Under the pieces are notes generated by a model, which ran no database searches, was not told the origin of the DNA, and saw only the letters and a list, made by a program, of their open reading frames with translations. From the NCBI GenBank assembly GCA_963669265.1, contig OY769916.1, positions 1,860,001 to 1,924,000 on the forward strand: a DNA stretch of 64,000 nucleotides, in the 5' to 3' direction. This document shows, one piece after another, positions 25,411 through 34,307 of this stretch. A program made the translations under genes and the position numbers. Numbering within the stretch: position 1 is the first letter of the stretch; each line of letters opens with the position of its first letter. Origin of the DNA: SZUA-547 sp963669265 (GTDB taxonomy: Bacteria > Pseudomonadota > Alphaproteobacteria > Rhodobacterales > Rhodobacteraceae).

Positions 25411-26115
25411 CTACATCGCCAGATAACCGCCATCGACGGGATAGACCGCTCCGGTCACAAAACTTGCCTCATCGGACAACAACCATTTCGCCAATGCGCC
25501 AACTTCGCTGGTCGTTCCCCAGCGGTTCAGCGGTGTTCGGCCTAAGATTGCGGCTTCGCGCTCTGGAGCGTCGCGCAGCCCGTGGGTCATTTCGGTTTCG
25601 ATCCATCCAGGCGCGATTGCATTGACGCGAACGCCATCTTCCGCCCATTTGCCGGCAAGGGCCTTGGTCAGCTGCGCGACGCCGCCCTTAGACGCGGAAT
25701 AGGCTGGCACCAGCGGACCGCCAAACGTGCTGAGCATCGATGCCGTGTTAACAATTGCGCCACCGGATTTGGCCAACAGCGGCTGTGCTGCAAGGCAGCA
25801 CCGCATCGTTCCGGTGAGGTTCACATCGAGAACCTTTTGAAACACGTCAATGTCGTATTCATCGTTGCGCAATAGAATGCCTGCGCAGTTCACCAGACCG
25901 GCGAGGCCATCAAGACCACTAAACAACGCCTCCACCGATGCGCCGTCAGTGACGTCCATCAGGCGGGTATTGATCTCCGACGATCCCGTGAACCGGTCGA
26001 TTTCGCCCTGCGACACAGTCGCCGCGATCACATGGTAGCCTGCGCCATGAAGCACGCCGGCCACGCCCGCGCCGATCCCGCTGGTCCCGCCAGTGACGAC
26101 AACGGTCTGCTTCAT
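25411..26115 (-). CDS. Short-chain dehydrogenase/reductase (first of the operon's two)
   Basis: A 234-residue classical SDR with NAD(P) site TGGTSGIG (about 8-15), NCAG motif (LVNCAGILL) and catalytic Ser and YSASK. The C terminus is GGYLAM. It is probably a sugar or sugar-acid dehydrogenase of the operon. It is coupled to the dgoA gene upstream by an ATGA overlap. The substrate cannot be assigned. Confidence 0.87.
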   Translation of the reverse strand: MKQTVVVTGGTSGIGAGVAGVLHGAGYHVIAATVSQGEIDRFTGSSEINTRLMDVTDGASVEALFSGLDGLAGLVNCAGILLRNDEYDIDVFQKVLDVNLTGTMRCCLAAQPLLAKSGGAIVNTASMLSTFGGPLVPAYSASKGGVAQLTKALAGKWAEDGVRVNAIAPGWIETEMTHGLRDAPEREAAILGRTPLNRWGTTSEVGALAKWLLSDEASFVTGAVYPVDGGYLAM

Positions 26116-26744
26116 CCGATTTCTCCATTTTCGAACGCCGAAACGAAACCCTCTGCGCGCGATCTCAACTCAGACAAGTCGTATGATGGTTTGAAAAGGG
26201 CGGACCCCAGCCCGAAACTGTTTGCGCCTGCCTTTTGGTAGTCCGCCATTGTTTCGGGTGTAATTCCGCCCACAGCGGCGACAACCGCATCTTTGGGAAG
26301 AACCGCGCGCATCGCCGAAATTGCTTTTGGAGGGGCCAACTCAGCCGGAAAGATCTTGAGGACAGAGGCCCCGTGTTCCAATGCAGAAAACGCTTCGGTT
26401 GGCGTCAGAACGCCCGGGCACCACTTGGCGCCCAATTCGAGCGCCCGCGCGCCGACCCTCGGATCCATATTGGGCGCGACGATGATTTGTCCACCTGCGT
26501 CATAGACGGATGAAGTGTCATCTACGGTCAGCACAGTACCGGCGCCTACAACAATGTCGTCGCCGAATTCCTGCGCGATCCGTTCAATCGAGGCGAGCGG
26601 ATCGGGTGAGTTCAATGGCACCTCAATGATACGGAAACCCGCATCCACCAAAACGCCTGCGACCTCAAGCGCGCGATCCGCATCCAGCCCACGAAGGATC
26701 GCGATAAGCGGATTTTCATGCAGCGCTGTATCGAAATTCTTCAT
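26112..26744 (-). CDS. dgoA: 2-dehydro-3-deoxy-6-phosphogalactonate aldolase
   Basis: A 210-residue class I aldolase of the KDPG/KDPGal family, producing pyruvate and glyceraldehyde 3-phosphate. It starts HENPLIAILRGL, the form found in DgoA rather than Eda. Catalytic Glu lies in IIEVPLNSPDP and the Schiff-base lysine in SVLKIFPAE. VGGITPETMADY is the C-terminal phosphate site. Four-base overlaps with the kinase upstream and the SDR downstream show tight coupling. With DgoK next to it, a De Ley-Doudoroff type galactonate pathway is indicated. Confidence 0.9.
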   Translation of the reverse strand: MKNFDTALHENPLIAILRGLDADRALEVAGVLVDAGFRIIEVPLNSPDPLASIERIAQEFGDDIVVGAGTVLTVDDTSSVYDAGGQIIVAPNMDPRVGARALELGAKWCPGVLTPTEAFSALEHGASVLKIFPAELAPPKAISAMRAVLPKDAVVAAVGGITPETMADYQKAGANSFGLGSALFKPSYDLSELRSRAEGFVSAFENGEIG

Positions 26745-27658
26745 GATAATATCCCTGCGGCTTGAGCGATGAGGAAATGCCCTTTGGCGACAATGTCGTC
26801 GGGCGCGCGCTTGGAGGTCAGACTTGCGGCGTTCAATGCAATCGCGTAGCGATCCGCCAGATCACTACGCCCAACAATTGTGACGGTCCCCTTGATCGAA
26901 GCGGCACCAGCCCCCTTGATCTCCGCGCCAATCAACAGCCCCGAAAGATAATCCGCGACCATAGTCCCCGCTATCTTGCCAAAGAGCGGCAGGGTGCGAA
27001 CGCCAAAGAGATCGTGCAGAAGATTGCTCCCTTCCGCCAAACCCGCCACGCAACCCATTTCGAACGCCTGCTGGTTAAACGGTCCCTCTTCGATAAGCGC
27101 GCCAAGTATGGTGTGTTGACGCAAGGCGCCGAATACGTCGCCTGTCATGAAGGTCGCATAGTCATCGATCAGGCTGTTCTGGACGGTGATCCACTTGCTG
27201 TGGGTGCCGGGCAGCACAAATACACCATCAGGCATCCCCAAGGCCGTCGCGCCGATGATCTGCGTCTCTTCACCACGCATAACATCGGGCACATAGCCGT
27301 GATCTGTTGTCATGCCGGTGACAAAAGTCACCGTCATCCCATTCGATGTCTGATGCGTCACAAGCGCATCAGCAAGGTCCTGAGCCCCCGAAGGCAATGA
27401 CAGATAAGGTGTTTCAACCCAGCCGTTTCGGCTGGTTATCATGCCTGATGCGATGACGGGTAAAGCGTGGGCTTTCACCCACGGCTCGATTAGGTTTCTG
27501 AAGGTTCCCTCAAAGTCACCATCCTTTACGTGCATGATGCCTTCGGATTTCGAAACCTGATCCAACACCTCTCCATCCGCGCCAATAAGAAAGGCGCGGA
27601 GCGAGGACGTGCCCCAGTCGATACCGATCAGTACTGGGTTAGATACGACCGAATTCAT
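26741..27658 (-). CDS. dgoK: 2-dehydro-3-deoxygalactonokinase
   Basis: A 305-residue DgoK-family kinase phosphorylating 2-keto-3-deoxygalactonate at C6. Visible motifs are IGIDWGTSSLRAFLI (ATP phosphate-1), GMITSRNGWVETPYLSLPS, DVMRGEETQIIG, LPGTHSKWITV and TFMTGDVF. The full length is normal. It is coupled to dgoA downstream (ATGA) and overlaps the RraA-like gene upstream by 20 bp. No matching galactonate dehydratase is seen in the window, so the 2-keto-3-deoxy acid must come from another enzyme or be formed by an unrecognised one here. Confidence 0.92.
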   Translation of the reverse strand: MNSVVSNPVLIGIDWGTSSLRAFLIGADGEVLDQVSKSEGIMHVKDGDFEGTFRNLIEPWVKAHALPVIASGMITSRNGWVETPYLSLPSGAQDLADALVTHQTSNGMTVTFVTGMTTDHGYVPDVMRGEETQIIGATALGMPDGVFVLPGTHSKWITVQNSLIDDYATFMTGDVFGALRQHTILGALIEEGPFNQQAFEMGCVAGLAEGSNLLHDLFGVRTLPLFGKIAGTMVADYLSGLLIGAEIKGAGAASIKGTVTIVGRSDLADRYAIALNAASLTSKRAPDDIVAKGHFLIAQAAGILS

Positions 27659-28307
27659 TCAACAGATCCTCGACTGTTTTGCCCTTCGCAACCCATTTGC
27701 GAGTTTCTTCTTCGCGGTCAGCTTGTTCTTGCGCAAGTTTGACAATTTCTTCGGCTGTATCGACGGGAACGACAACAACACCCATCAAATCCGCAACGAT
27801 GAAGTCGCCGGGATTGACGACCACGCCGCCGCATTGGATTGGCACGTTGATCGACAGCTCTTCTTTGCGCCCCGAGAACATTGTGTGGGTGCCACGCGGG
27901 GTGATCGAGCGCGTCCAAATGGGCCAGTTGATGTCTTCAAGCTCATCCGTATCGCGTCCTGCACCGTCCACGATCATTCCGCGGATGCCGCGGTTCTGAG
28001 CCAAGCCGCCCATCAATCCACCGCACACTGAAGTGTTCTCACCACCCGCGTCGACGACGATGACATCGCCCTCCTGCCCCATTTCAAGAGCTCTTAAGGG
28101 ATCAACCAGATCACCTTTTGACAGCTGCACAGTGATCGCCTGCCCGGTGATCTTGGCCCGAAAGGCAGGCTTGATACCGCCGTCCATTACATTCGTGCGG
28201 TATTGCACATCCGCGAATATCGCTGCGGCGGAATAGGCCTGGACGACCTTGTCGAACTTCGCAAGCAGCTCCGGCTTGCGGTCAAAATCATTGAATACCT
28301 TTAGCAT
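27639..28307 (-). CDS. RraA-like / HMG-CHA-type aldolase family protein
   Basis: A 222-residue protein of the RraA fold. Hallmarks are GDVIVVDAGGENTSVCGGLMG and MIVDGAGRDTDEL, where Arg-Asp bind Mg2+ and the keto-acid. Family members include 4-hydroxy-4-methyl-2-oxoglutarate aldolases and oxaloacetate decarboxylases, and in sugar-acid operons they often process short keto-acids. The C-terminal helix (AQEQADREEETRKWVAKG) is charged. It is placed between a D-2-hydroxyacid dehydrogenase and the KDGal kinase, so a keto-acid of the same pathway is likely. Confidence 0.82.
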   Translation of the reverse strand: MLKVFNDFDRKPELLAKFDKVVQAYSAAAIFADVQYRTNVMDGGIKPAFRAKITGQAITVQLSKGDLVDPLRALEMGQEGDVIVVDAGGENTSVCGGLMGGLAQNRGIRGMIVDGAGRDTDELEDINWPIWTRSITPRGTHTMFSGRKEELSINVPIQCGGVVVNPGDFIVADLMGVVVVPVDTAEEIVKLAQEQADREEETRKWVAKGKTVEDLLNEFGRI

Positions 28308-28319
28308 CGTTGTCTCCGT

Positions 28320-29351
28320 TTAGAGTGTTGTTTGAGTCAGCGCCTTTGCGTTGACTGGAAAATCTGGGGCCTGCCCGGTCAGGACCTTGGCCACTTGTGT
28401 CGCTGCGCCTACCCGCGCCGCCCGGATCGATTCTTCGGAGTAATAGGCGGCGTGTGGTGTCACGACGACGTTGGACAGTGTGAAGATCGGGTTGTCATCG
28501 GGTGACCAATTGGCGCGTTTTGCCGGTTCCTCTTCGGGATCATCCAGCCCCGCCGAGGCGAGGTGCCCGTCTGTCAATGCGCGATACAGCGCTTTGTTGT
28601 CGACCGTTGGACCCCGTCCTGTGTTGACGAGGATCGCACCCGGTTTCATGGCCGCAAATTCCGCATCCGACAGGAAGTGTCGGGTCTCTGGCGTCATTGG
28701 GGCTTGCATCAGGATGTAATCCGAGCGGGCTAGTAGATCCGCCTTGGAGACCAATTCCGTATTGTGTTGCGCGGCGATCTCTGCGGGCAGGAACGGATCA
28801 AAAGCAATGACTTTGACGCCGAAAGCCTGCGCACGCGCGGCGATCGCCTGACCGATCTTGCCGAATGAAACGACGCCCATGGTGCTGCCGCGCATTCGTT
28901 TGACCGGCTGACCGCTTTGCCACTTCCAGATGCCTTTGTGGGTCGCGCGATCATAATCCGGCAGCTTGCGCGCCAGCGTCATCCAAAGGGCGATGGCATG
29001 ATCCGCGACCTCTTCGGTGCAGTAGTCCAGCACGTTGGTGACGAGAATGCCCTTCTCCGTCGCGGTATCCACATCGACAATGTCGACGCCGACGCCGTAC
29101 CTTGCGATCACTTCGCATTTCTGCATCGCGCCAATCGTTTTGGCGCCGATGCGGGCATATTGATTCATCATCGCGGCGCAGTCGGCTGCGGCTTCGAGAA
29201 GGTCGTCTTCGCTCTTACTCTGAAGTGCGATGACCTCCGCGCCAGCAGCTTCCAGAATGCCGCGCTCTACGTCTACATCGCCATAGTCGTAGTCTGTGAT
29301 CACGACTTTTGGACGATCCGCCCTAGCCGGGCCCACACTCGACTTAGACAT
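28320..29351 (-). CDS. D-isomer-specific 2-hydroxyacid dehydrogenase
   Basis: A 343-residue NAD-dependent dehydrogenase of the phosphoglycerate/CtBP-like group. The cofactor site is GVVSFGKIGQAIAARA. Catalytic Arg lies in LVNTGRGPTV, Glu near GLDDPEEEP and His in VVTPHAAYYS. It probably interconverts a D-2-hydroxy acid and a 2-oxo acid, fitting with a LarA-type racemase in the same region. It overlaps the VOC gene upstream by 8 bp. Confidence 0.9.
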   Translation of the reverse strand: MSKSSVGPARADRPKVVITDYDYGDVDVERGILEAAGAEVIALQSKSEDDLLEAAADCAAMMNQYARIGAKTIGAMQKCEVIARYGVGVDIVDVDTATEKGILVTNVLDYCTEEVADHAIALWMTLARKLPDYDRATHKGIWKWQSGQPVKRMRGSTMGVVSFGKIGQAIAARAQAFGVKVIAFDPFLPAEIAAQHNTELVSKADLLARSDYILMQAPMTPETRHFLSDAEFAAMKPGAILVNTGRGPTVDNKALYRALTDGHLASAGLDDPEEEPAKRANWSPDDNPIFTLSNVVVTPHAAYYSEESIRAARVGAATQVAKVLTGQAPDFPVNAKALTQTTL

Positions 29352-29838
29352 AAGCGCCTGCCGAATATGTCAGCTCGTAGGAGTGGCTGTAGAGCTCAAA
29401 GATGTTGCCGAACGGGTCTTCCATATAGACCATCCGATAAGGCTTTTCGTCCGGGTAGTATTTGCGAACCTGTTGCATGCGCTGCTTGCCGCCGAGGCTC
29501 TCGATGACTTTGACGCGCGCCTCAACGTCTTCATCCTGCACGCAGAAATGAAATAGACCTCGGCGCCAGTATTCGAAGGGGCGTTCCTCTTCAACGGTGT
29601 TTGGAAACTCAAACAGTTCGATCCCTGTCCCGTCGCCCATCGACAAATGCGCAATGCGGAATGATCCCCAGCCTTCGCCGAAGACATCGTCGCACATCTG
29701 GCCGATGGCGCTTTCGTCGTGCTGAACCTCTGTTGGACCCATGATGATGTAGAGCCCAAAGGCCTTTGAATAGAACTCCACCGCTTTCTCCAGGTCCGGA
29801 ACGGTGATGCCAATATGTGAAAAAGTAAGTGCTGCCAT
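29344..29838 (-). CDS. VOC-family (glyoxalase/dioxygenase superfamily) protein
   Basis: A 164-residue two-repeat VOC fold. Metal ligands are visible as His (FSHIGITV), Glu (IELFEF), His (LFHFCVQD) and Glu (NIFELYSHSYE). The spacing is like lactoylglutathione lyases, but the insert EVQHDESAIGQMCDDVFGEG and the tail are unusual for glyoxalase I. It may detoxify a keto-aldehyde, which would fit with the methylglyoxal synthase of the same operon, or act on a sugar intermediate. Confidence 0.8.
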   Translation of the reverse strand: MAALTFSHIGITVPDLEKAVEFYSKAFGLYIIMGPTEVQHDESAIGQMCDDVFGEGWGSFRIAHLSMGDGTGIELFEFPNTVEEERPFEYWRRGLFHFCVQDEDVEARVKVIESLGGKQRMQQVRKYYPDEKPYRMVYMEDPFGNIFELYSHSYELTYSAGAYV

Positions 29839-29862
29839 CGGAAGGCTCCTTGGATTGTGGTG

Positions 29863-30651
29863 CTAGAGAATGCTGCGGACGATTCCGCCTTCGACGCGGT
29901 GCGCGCCGCCGTTCACAGCTTTGTTGGCGGCGACGGTGACAATGGTTCGCGCGACTTCATCAGCCTGGACAAAGCGCTGGATCAACGAGGTCGGCTCGTC
30001 GAACTTGAAGTAGTTTTCGATGATGCCCGACAAAGGCTCACCTTTTTGCGCGGCCAGCCCATCGAAATAGGCCTCGACGCCTTCCGTCCAGGTGGGTCCT
30101 GGAAGCACGGAATTTACACGTACGCCGGTCCCTTTGGTCAGTTCCGCCATGCCGCGGGACAACCCCAGCATCGCGGTCTTGGTGACGGAATAGTGGATCA
30201 TCTGCGGAAGCGGTTTGACCCCCGCCTCGCTGGCAAGGTTTACTATCGAGCCGATACCACGCTTGAGCATCGCGGGCAGGATGATCCTTGAGACGCGCAC
30301 GGCGCTCAGAACGTTGATGTCAAAATACTGCATCCAATCAGCGTCGGTCAGATCCTCGAAGGCCTTCACTGAAAAAATGCCGACATTGTTGACCAGAACA
30401 TCAACTTCGCCTTCTAGTTGCGCAAAGTTGCAAAGGTCGGTGGCCTGATCAGGATCTGCCAGGTCGCCCGCTTTGCCGACAACATCACCCAAGGGCGAGA
30501 GGTCTGCGACGCATGCGTTTACTTCGTCCTCGGTCAACCCGTGAACGATGACCTTTGCGCCCTCCTCGAGGAACGTCCTCGCGGTCGCCTTGCCGATGCC
30601 CGATGCGGAACCGGTCACAAGAACAAGTCGGTCCTTCAATCCGAGATCCAT
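29863..30651 (-). CDS. Short-chain dehydrogenase/reductase (second of the operon's two)
   Basis: A 262-residue SDR with cofactor motif TGSASGIGKAT, NNVG (VNNVGIFS), and catalytic YSVTK. The start at 30651 (MDLGLKDR) sits one base beyond the permease stop; a longer frame to 30684 would overlap that gene. GlcDH- and gluconate-5-dehydrogenase-type SDRs look similar. In this operon it may oxidise the imported sugar at C1 or a sugar acid at an inner carbon. Confidence 0.87.
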   Translation of the reverse strand: MDLGLKDRLVLVTGSASGIGKATARTFLEEGAKVIVHGLTEDEVNACVADLSPLGDVVGKAGDLADPDQATDLCNFAQLEGEVDVLVNNVGIFSVKAFEDLTDADWMQYFDINVLSAVRVSRIILPAMLKRGIGSIVNLASEAGVKPLPQMIHYSVTKTAMLGLSRGMAELTKGTGVRVNSVLPGPTWTEGVEAYFDGLAAQKGEPLSGIIENYFKFDEPTSLIQRFVQADEVARTIVTVAANKAVNGGAHRVEGGIVRSIL

Positions 30652-30652
30652 C

Positions 30653-31636
30653 TTAAACTCTTTTCTTTGAGTTGGTTTTTCCAAAGGCGTCGGACAGTAA
30701 GGTCGAGAGTTCGGCCCTCCACATGTCGATCCCCACAGCCAGCAGAATGATCAGGCCCAGCACAATGTTCTGAACCGACGAAGGCGCGGCATTCAGATTG
30801 AGTCCGTTCTGCACAATCACGATTGTCATCGCGCCCATGAAGGTCGCCAGGATGTTGCCCCGACCACCCGCAAGGCTGGCGCCGCCGACGACTGCCGCAG
30901 CGATGGCCTGCAACTCAAGCGTCTGTCCATAGTTGGGTGATCCGGAATTCAACCGAGCCGACATCAAGATGGCCCCCACAGCAGTCATGAACCCGGCAAT
31001 GGCGAACGTAATAGCTTGTACTTTTCGAACGTTAATACCGGTCAAGACAGCCGCCGCGGGATTGCCGCCCACCGCATAAATTTCGCGCCCGAGCTTTGTG
31101 TAGTTCATCGCAAATGCGGCGAGCCCGTAGAAGGTGAGCAAATAGAAGAACGGCAAGGGGATACCGACCAGATTGCCATAGAAAATGGGCTCCAGACCTG
31201 GGTCTAGCGAGAAGATCGGCGAGCCGTTGTTAAAGGTCAGCGCAAGCCCTCGAAATGCAATCAGCGCGGCCAGTGTTGTGATGAAAGACGGTATTCGGCC
31301 ATAGGACGTGACGATCCCCAAACTCAGCCCCAGCAATGCGCCCACGATTAGGACAAGTGGCAAGGCGACAACCAAAGGCAGTCCCACAAATTTGAGCATC
31401 TGAGCCAGAATCATGGTCAGGAGTGCGACCATCGAACCCGAACTCAGATCAATGCCCGCGGCGAAAATCACGATGGTGGCGCCGATGGCGATCAAGGCCA
31501 CGATGCTCACCTGAAGGAACAAGTTGGACAGATTTCCGGGATTGAGGAATCTGTCGGTCGTCAAAGCAACGATCAGTGCAGCGATAACCATGGCCGCAAA
31601 CGGACCGATCAGTTGTGCATCAAAAATTCGTTTCAT
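30653..31636 (-). CDS. Sugar ABC transporter permease, RbsC-like
   Basis: A 327-residue inner-membrane permease of the ribose/galactose (BPD_transp_2) class with about 8-10 helices. Typical stretches are FAAGIDLSSGSMVALLTM, GRIPSFITTLAALIAFRGLAL, GGNPAAAVLTGINV and GGASLAGGRGNILATFMGAM. It is coupled to the ATPase upstream by an ATGA overlap. It works with the ATPase and binding protein upstream as a complete importer. Confidence 0.92.
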   Translation of the reverse strand: MKRIFDAQLIGPFAAMVIAALIVALTTDRFLNPGNLSNLFLQVSIVALIAIGATIVIFAAGIDLSSGSMVALLTMILAQMLKFVGLPLVVALPLVLIVGALLGLSLGIVTSYGRIPSFITTLAALIAFRGLALTFNNGSPIFSLDPGLEPIFYGNLVGIPLPFFYLLTFYGLAAFAMNYTKLGREIYAVGGNPAAAVLTGINVRKVQAITFAIAGFMTAVGAILMSARLNSGSPNYGQTLELQAIAAAVVGGASLAGGRGNILATFMGAMTIVIVQNGLNLNAAPSSVQNIVLGLIILLAVGIDMWRAELSTLLSDAFGKTNSKKRV

Positions 31637-33168
31637 GAGGTCACCTGCTCCTTCGAGGCGTGTTCGATGTGGTCGGCTGATGCACGCACGAGGTCGTCAT
31701 GCGACAACGTATTCGCAGCCACGATTTTCTTGATCGCGCCATGCTGGACGATCGCGACGCGGTCGCTCATCGCGAGCAACTCGTCGTGGTCAGAACTGAT
31801 CAGGACAATGGACTTCCCGGCTCGCGTTAACGCGTTCATCAATTTGTAGACGGCGATTTTTGCTCCAATATCGATGCCCTGGGTCGGTTCGTCCAAAATC
31901 AATATTTGCGCGTCAGAGAACAACCAGCGGGCGATAACGATTTTCTGTTGGTTGCCACCGGAAAGGAAATTGACGGTCTTGGCCTCCGCTTGCGCTGAGA
32001 TTTCCAGCTCCTCGATCAGGCGCTTTGTCCCGTCTGCTTCCGCCGCCAGATCAAGGACGCCGAGCTTTGATATTTCGGCGAGAGATGCGGCCGTGATGTT
32101 CCCGCTGGCCCTGAAATTGAAGAAGAGCCCATCGAATTTTCGGTTCTCGGGAACCAACGCCATCCCGGCCCGGATGGCTTCGATCTCGTTGCGAAATTGG
32201 ACGGGTACGCCGCCCAGCACGATCGAACCATCCGTCAGCGCGTCTACGCCAAACAGGGCCCGCGCGATTTCCGTCCGGCCGCTGCCCAGCACGCCTCCAA
32301 GCCCTAGGACTTCGCCGCGTCTGAGATCGAATGTGGCGTCAGTGACGCCGGACTTGGTCTGCAATCCAGAGGCGTGCAAAACCACTTCGTCAGTTGCGTT
32401 GTATTCCTTGGGATAGTGTTCGCCGACATCGCCGCCGACCATTGCGCTGACGATCTCGCTAACATTGATTTCAGTTTCGCCGGCAGCGCTAACGACGCGC
32501 CCATTGCGCAGGATTGTGACCTCATCGACGATGCGTTCAACTTCATCAAGGCGATGAGATACATAGAGGATTGCGGTCCCCCGGCTTCGCATGTTGCGCA
32601 ACAGCTGATGCAATTGCTCAATCTCGTCTTCACCCAAAGCCGCTGTTGGTTCGTCCAGAATGATCATGCTGGCGTCCATCGCGATCGCTTTGGCGATCTC
32701 GACAAGTTGTTGCTCGCCGACGGAAAGATCACCCGTGATCGCTTCAGGATGGATGTCGACATCCATCTCCCTGAGAACCCGCGCTGACTCTGAATTGACC
32801 TTTCGCCAATCGATCACGCCAAGTTGCGAGCGCGGCATGTTCCCCAAGAAGATGTTCTCACCGACCGACAAGGTCGGCACGATCGAAAATTCTTGAAAGA
32901 CGGTCGCAATTCCCAAGCCGCGCGCGGCAAGCGGGTCAGAAATCTGTACTTCCTCGCCTGCGTGAAGGATGCTTCCACTGTCGGGTTGCTGAACGCCCGA
33001 AAGCGTCTTGATCATCGTTGATTTGCCGCAACCGTTTTCCCCGAGCAAACCATGGATCGAACCCTTCATCAGCTTGATGCACACTTTGTCGTTCGCCAAA
33101 ACGCCAGGGTAAGCCTTGCTAATGTCGGAAAATTCCCAAAGAGGAGTGGTTTCGCTCATCATGGTCAT
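31633..33168 (-). CDS. Sugar ABC transporter ATP-binding protein, RbsA/MglA-like (two domains)
   Basis: 511 residues with two ATPase halves. The first has Walker A GLLGENGCGKSTMIKTL, signature DLSVGEQQLVEIAKA and Walker B MIILDEPTAAL. The second has a degenerate Walker A (GVLGSGRTEIARAL), signature LSGGNQQKIVIARWL and LILDEPTQGIDIG. This asymmetry is normal for RbsA and MglA. It lies between the permease and binding-protein genes. An initial MTMMSETT offers two Met codons; either is possible. Confidence 0.93.
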   Translation of the reverse strand: MTMMSETTPLWEFSDISKAYPGVLANDKVCIKLMKGSIHGLLGENGCGKSTMIKTLSGVQQPDSGSILHAGEEVQISDPLAARGLGIATVFQEFSIVPTLSVGENIFLGNMPRSQLGVIDWRKVNSESARVLREMDVDIHPEAITGDLSVGEQQLVEIAKAIAMDASMIILDEPTAALGEDEIEQLHQLLRNMRSRGTAILYVSHRLDEVERIVDEVTILRNGRVVSAAGETEINVSEIVSAMVGGDVGEHYPKEYNATDEVVLHASGLQTKSGVTDATFDLRRGEVLGLGGVLGSGRTEIARALFGVDALTDGSIVLGGVPVQFRNEIEAIRAGMALVPENRKFDGLFFNFRASGNITAASLAEISKLGVLDLAAEADGTKRLIEELEISAQAEAKTVNFLSGGNQQKIVIARWLFSDAQILILDEPTQGIDIGAKIAVYKLMNALTRAGKSIVLISSDHDELLAMSDRVAIVQHGAIKKIVAANTLSHDDLVRASADHIEHASKEQVTS

Positions 33169-33249
33169 CTCACGGGTTGAAAATTGAAGGGAACACGGCT
33201 CTCGCTCACCGACGGCGCAAACGCGCGCCGCCGAGGAACGGGGAGAGGC

Positions 33250-34284
33250 TCAGTATTCTTTGGACGGCTGTGGGAAGAGCTTTTCAGGCTCTTGCAGCAC
33301 AGCGATTGCACTGTCTTTGTCTTCAATGGATGTTGGTGTTTCTATCCAACCGCCAGGATACGTACCATCGAGCGCGTCCAAAGTGGCGTGCATGGCCGCT
33401 TTGCCCATAAGATAGGGTGACGTGTTGACAGTTGCTGTGACGTTCCCGGCCGCGATTTCTTCAAGACCAGAAGTGTCGCCATCGTTGCCAAGCAAGACGA
33501 TGTCAGTCCGACCCAATGCTTTGGCTGCAAAAGACGCGCCAATGATCATGTAGTCGTTTGCCGCAAATATTATATCGAGATCGGGATGGGACTGCAGAAT
33601 GTCCATACCGGCGGTATTGCCGCCTTCAACATTCCATTTCCCGTCAATAGAAACCACGACGTCGAAATTTTCATTGCCCTCGATACCGTCGAGAAAACCA
33701 CCAACTCGCTCGGTCGAGTGGTAACCAGGTTGGCCCTCGATGACGCCGACCTTCAAAGATTCTTTACCATAGGTCTCGATTACCCAATCCGCGATCTTGT
33801 GGGTGCCATTTCGCTGCGAATAGCCAACAACGCCATGGATCGGGGTAGGAAAGTTGGGGATATCTGAGTTGATCATCAAGACGGCAATGCCCTGATCTAC
33901 CGCTTTTTCAATCAGCGGTGCGGCCGCAAATTCATCGTGCGTACCGAATATGATGGCATCGACGTCTTGGGTCAGCACGTCCTGGATCATGCCCATCTGA
34001 CCATTGATGTCTGCGCCGCTTTGAGGTGCCAACATGAAGACCTCAACGCCTTGCTCTGCCGCGACGGATTTGATGCCCTCACCGATGGCGATATAGTAGT
34101 TAAACTCGGTGGCCGGCGGCATGTAGGCGATCCGGAAGGTGTCATTCTTCGGGGTGATTGCGTCGATCGCCGCTTGGGCGCCGTCCGTCAATGGCACTGG
34201 CGTCGGATAGTCTTCGGCGAGCGCCGTAGTAGCCGAAAGTGCAACCACCGCGGCAATTGTCGTTGATTTGAGACAGTTGATCAT
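33250..34284 (-). CDS. Sugar ABC transporter substrate-binding protein, RbsB-like
   Basis: A 344-residue periplasmic binding protein of the Peripla_BP_4 type. The ATG at 34284 is preferred: it follows GGGAGGAAAAA and gives the signal peptide MINCLKSTTIAAVVALSATTA, whereas the longer frame adds nine residues overlapping the next gene. Core elements include MPPATEFNYYIAIGEGIKSV, IFGTHDEFAAAPLIEKAVD and IIFAANDYMIIGASFAAKALG. It is the binding component for the importer encoded just downstream. Its ligand is probably a sugar or its lactone, given the SMP-30 gene upstream. Confidence 0.9.
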   Translation of the reverse strand: MINCLKSTTIAAVVALSATTALAEDYPTPVPLTDGAQAAIDAITPKNDTFRIAYMPPATEFNYYIAIGEGIKSVAAEQGVEVFMLAPQSGADINGQMGMIQDVLTQDVDAIIFGTHDEFAAAPLIEKAVDQGIAVLMINSDIPNFPTPIHGVVGYSQRNGTHKIADWVIETYGKESLKVGVIEGQPGYHSTERVGGFLDGIEGNENFDVVVSIDGKWNVEGGNTAGMDILQSHPDLDIIFAANDYMIIGASFAAKALGRTDIVLLGNDGDTSGLEEIAAGNVTATVNTSPYLMGKAAMHATLDALDGTYPGGWIETPTSIEDKDSAIAVLQEPEKLFPQPSKEY

Positions 34285-34307
34285 TTTTTCCTCCCTGATC
34301 AATGTGT

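Noticed and set aside
24797..25426. 209-codon plus-strand frame across the cupin gene
   Set aside because: Antisense to the cupin, whose HxH metal motif and operon position are convincing.
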